NCBI GenBank assembly: GCA_002748755.1
Contig: PDTD01000008.1
Span: 62,001 to 126,000 of the forward strand
Reading direction: 5' to 3'
Length of the DNA stretch: 64,000 nt
Source: Desulfobulbus propionicus
Lineage (GTDB): Bacteria > Desulfobacterota > Desulfobulbia > Desulfobulbales > Desulfobulbaceae
Position numbers and translations under genes: made by a program. The notes below the pieces were generated by a model. The model was not told the origin of the DNA, made no database searches, and worked only from the letters and a program-made list of their open reading frames with translations. Shown here piece after piece: positions 63,025-64,000 of this stretch (the first letter of the stretch is position 1; each line of letters opens with the position of its first letter).

Positions 63025-64000
63025 ATGGACCCCGCCGCCCTTATCCCGGTGCCTGATGCTCTGCCGGTACACTGGTATTGGTTCGACCTCATGCTTCTGC
63101 TCACATTTTTTCTCCATATTGTGTTCATGAATGTCATGCTAGGCACGGCCTGTATTGTCACCCTCACCCATCTTTTCAGCAAGGGTGAGGGATCGCTGCT
63201 CTGCGAGTCCACAGCGCAAGGACTCCCCTCCATCATCGCCTTGACAGTGAATTTAGGGGTAGCTCCCCTACTGTTTATCCAGGTTCTGTACGGGCACCTG
63301 CTCTACACCAGCTCTATTCTCATGGGGGTGTTCTGGCTTTGGATCATCGGCACCTTGATAACAGCCTACTACCTGGCATACCTCTATAAATACAAGTACA
63401 ACAAGCTCCACAGCGGTCGTTTTCTGCTCACTGCAGCCATCACCCTGCTCTTGCTGTTCATTGGATTTGTCTTCACCAATAACACCACCCTGATGCTCAA
63501 CCCCGGCAGCTGGACAAGGTATTTTGACCAGCCCCATGGATTTCTTTTAAACACCGCCGACAAAACCATCTTGCCGCGTTACCTGCATTTTATAACCTCT
63601 GCCATCGCTGTCGGCGGCCTGAGCCTTGCCCTGTTTTTTTCCGGTAAAGTCAAAAAAGGCGACCTGCAAGCAGGGGCTATGGTCACCCAGGGCTGCCAAT
63701 GGTTTACCGGCGCCACCCTGGTCAACTTTGCTTCTGGAACCTGGTTTCTGGAAAGTCTGCCCCAGGGACTTCTTACCTCTTCCGGCACTCCTGTCTGGTT
63801 TCTCATCTTTCTTTTTTGCGGTATCACCTCCGGCATTGTTGCGGCAGTGTTGGCCATGCGTGAACAGGTGCATGGTGCAGCCGCAAGCGCTCTGCTCTCC
63901 ATTTTCTTCATGGTTCTGGTGCGTGACCGGGTGCGTTCCGCCTTTCTTGAGCCATGGTTTAGCCCGACTGAACTGACTGTTCAGCCCCAATATGCTCCCT
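63025..64000 (+). CDS. Polytopic membrane protein (3' end beyond window)
   Basis: An open frame from ATG 63025 (AAGGAG upstream) runs to the end of the window (at least 325 residues). It has about eight to nine hydrophobic helices: FDLMLLLTFFLHIVFMNVML, PSIIALTVNLGVAPLLFIQV, SILMGVFWLWIIGTLITAYY, FLLTAAITLLLLFIGFVF and ITSAIAVGGLSLALFF. Conserved-looking His and Asn residues occur within helices, as in haem- or quinone-binding proteins. I recognise the general style of membrane components of cytochrome-linked complexes in Desulfobacterota but cannot assign a family with certainty. The protein continues past the window. Confidence 0.75.
   Translation, partial: MDPAALIPVPDALPVHWYWFDLMLLLTFFLHIVFMNVMLGTACIVTLTHLFSKGEGSLLCESTAQGLPSIIALTVNLGVAPLLFIQVLYGHLLYTSSILMGVFWLWIIGTLITAYYLAYLYKYKYNKLHSGRFLLTAAITLLLLFIGFVFTNNTTLMLNPGSWTRYFDQPHGFLLNTADKTILPRYLHFITSAIAVGGLSLALFFSGKVKKGDLQAGAMVTQGCQWFTGATLVNFASGTWFLESLPQGLLTSSGTPVWFLIFLFCGITSGIVAAVLAMREQVHGAAASALLSIFFMVLVRDRVRSAFLEPWFSPTELTVQPQYAP

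Noticed and set aside
1-64000. CRISPR array
   Set aside because: The dispersed repeats are long, diverged, unevenly spaced and inverted-ended; no short direct repeat with regular spacers exists.

Overview
The window looks like a chromosomal segment of an anaerobic, sulfur-metabolising bacterium of the Desulfobacterota, most likely a Desulfobulbales-type organism. That placement is an inference. It rests on a periplasmic multihaem cytochrome / Tat-exported iron-sulfur protein / NrfD-type complex, a selenocysteine-containing SelD, an IspDF fusion, and many PAS, Cache and sigma-54 signalling proteins. Base composition is moderate, except for an AT-rich restriction-modification island at about 48.8-51.3 kb.

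Layout. 0-6.3 kb: the 3' end of a PIF1-type helicase gene, then a PAS histidine kinase and its sigma-54 NtrC-type response regulator. 6.3-13.5 kb: an ftsH-like pseudogene, then a redox cluster (pentahaem cytochrome c, four-cluster Fe-S protein, NrfD-type membrane subunit), a degenerate membrane kinase-like protein and two very small membrane proteins. 13.8-18 kb: a CPBP membrane protease followed by decayed IS21 and IS66 transposase genes. 18-21 kb: a secreted Cache protein and a methyl-accepting chemotaxis protein. 21.3-21.6 kb: a tRNA-Arg(UCU) gene split by a 230-nt group I intron. 21.7-26.7 kb: a cysteine synthase / cysteinyl-tRNA synthetase fusion, a DciA-like protein and glutamine synthetase. 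27.4-33 kb: a PilZ protein and sugar-nucleotide genes (manC, manB, rmlA, rmlD). 33-40 kb: cvpA, a phosphopantetheinyl transferase, mutM, an ATP-sulfurylase/APS-kinase-like fusion, hpt and htpX. 39.4-46.1 kb: a long minus-strand housekeeping run (OB-HD nuclease, holB, ricT-like, metG, yggT, yggU, TIM-like). 46.6-47.9 kb: an amidohydrolase. 48-51.2 kb: a deleted group II intron, a broken restriction endonuclease gene and an intact N6-adenine methylase. 51.6-55.4 kb: an HD-domain membrane protein, an M48 peptidase with TPR-like repeats, and a CAU-anticodon tRNA. 55.7-64 kb: NIF3, zinc-ribbon protein, RNase HI, RNase P RNA, ispDF, selD (with in-frame UGA), purF, ferredoxin and the start of a polytopic membrane protein.

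How it fits together. The two-component system beside the redox cluster suggests regulated electron transfer between a periplasmic cytochrome pool and membrane quinones, but no sigma-54 promoter was found to prove the link. The selD gene shows that the organism probably decodes UGA as selenocysteine. The sugar-nucleotide genes supply GDP-mannose and dTDP-rhamnose for surface polysaccharide.

The strongest unexpected signals are: (1) the group I intron in tRNA-Arg, placed between anticodon bases 34 and 35; (2) the UGA-encoded active-site residue of SelD, with a perfect 8-bp hairpin just after it; (3) a family of about 16 degenerate MITE-like intergenic repeats of up to about 225 bp with GCCCGGAT-type inverted ends, three of which abut a gene so that the element boundary forms its TAG stop codon; and (4) several enzymes with altered catalytic motifs (ATP sulfurylase, triosephosphate isomerase, cysteinyl-tRNA synthetase, histidine kinase, HD-GYP).
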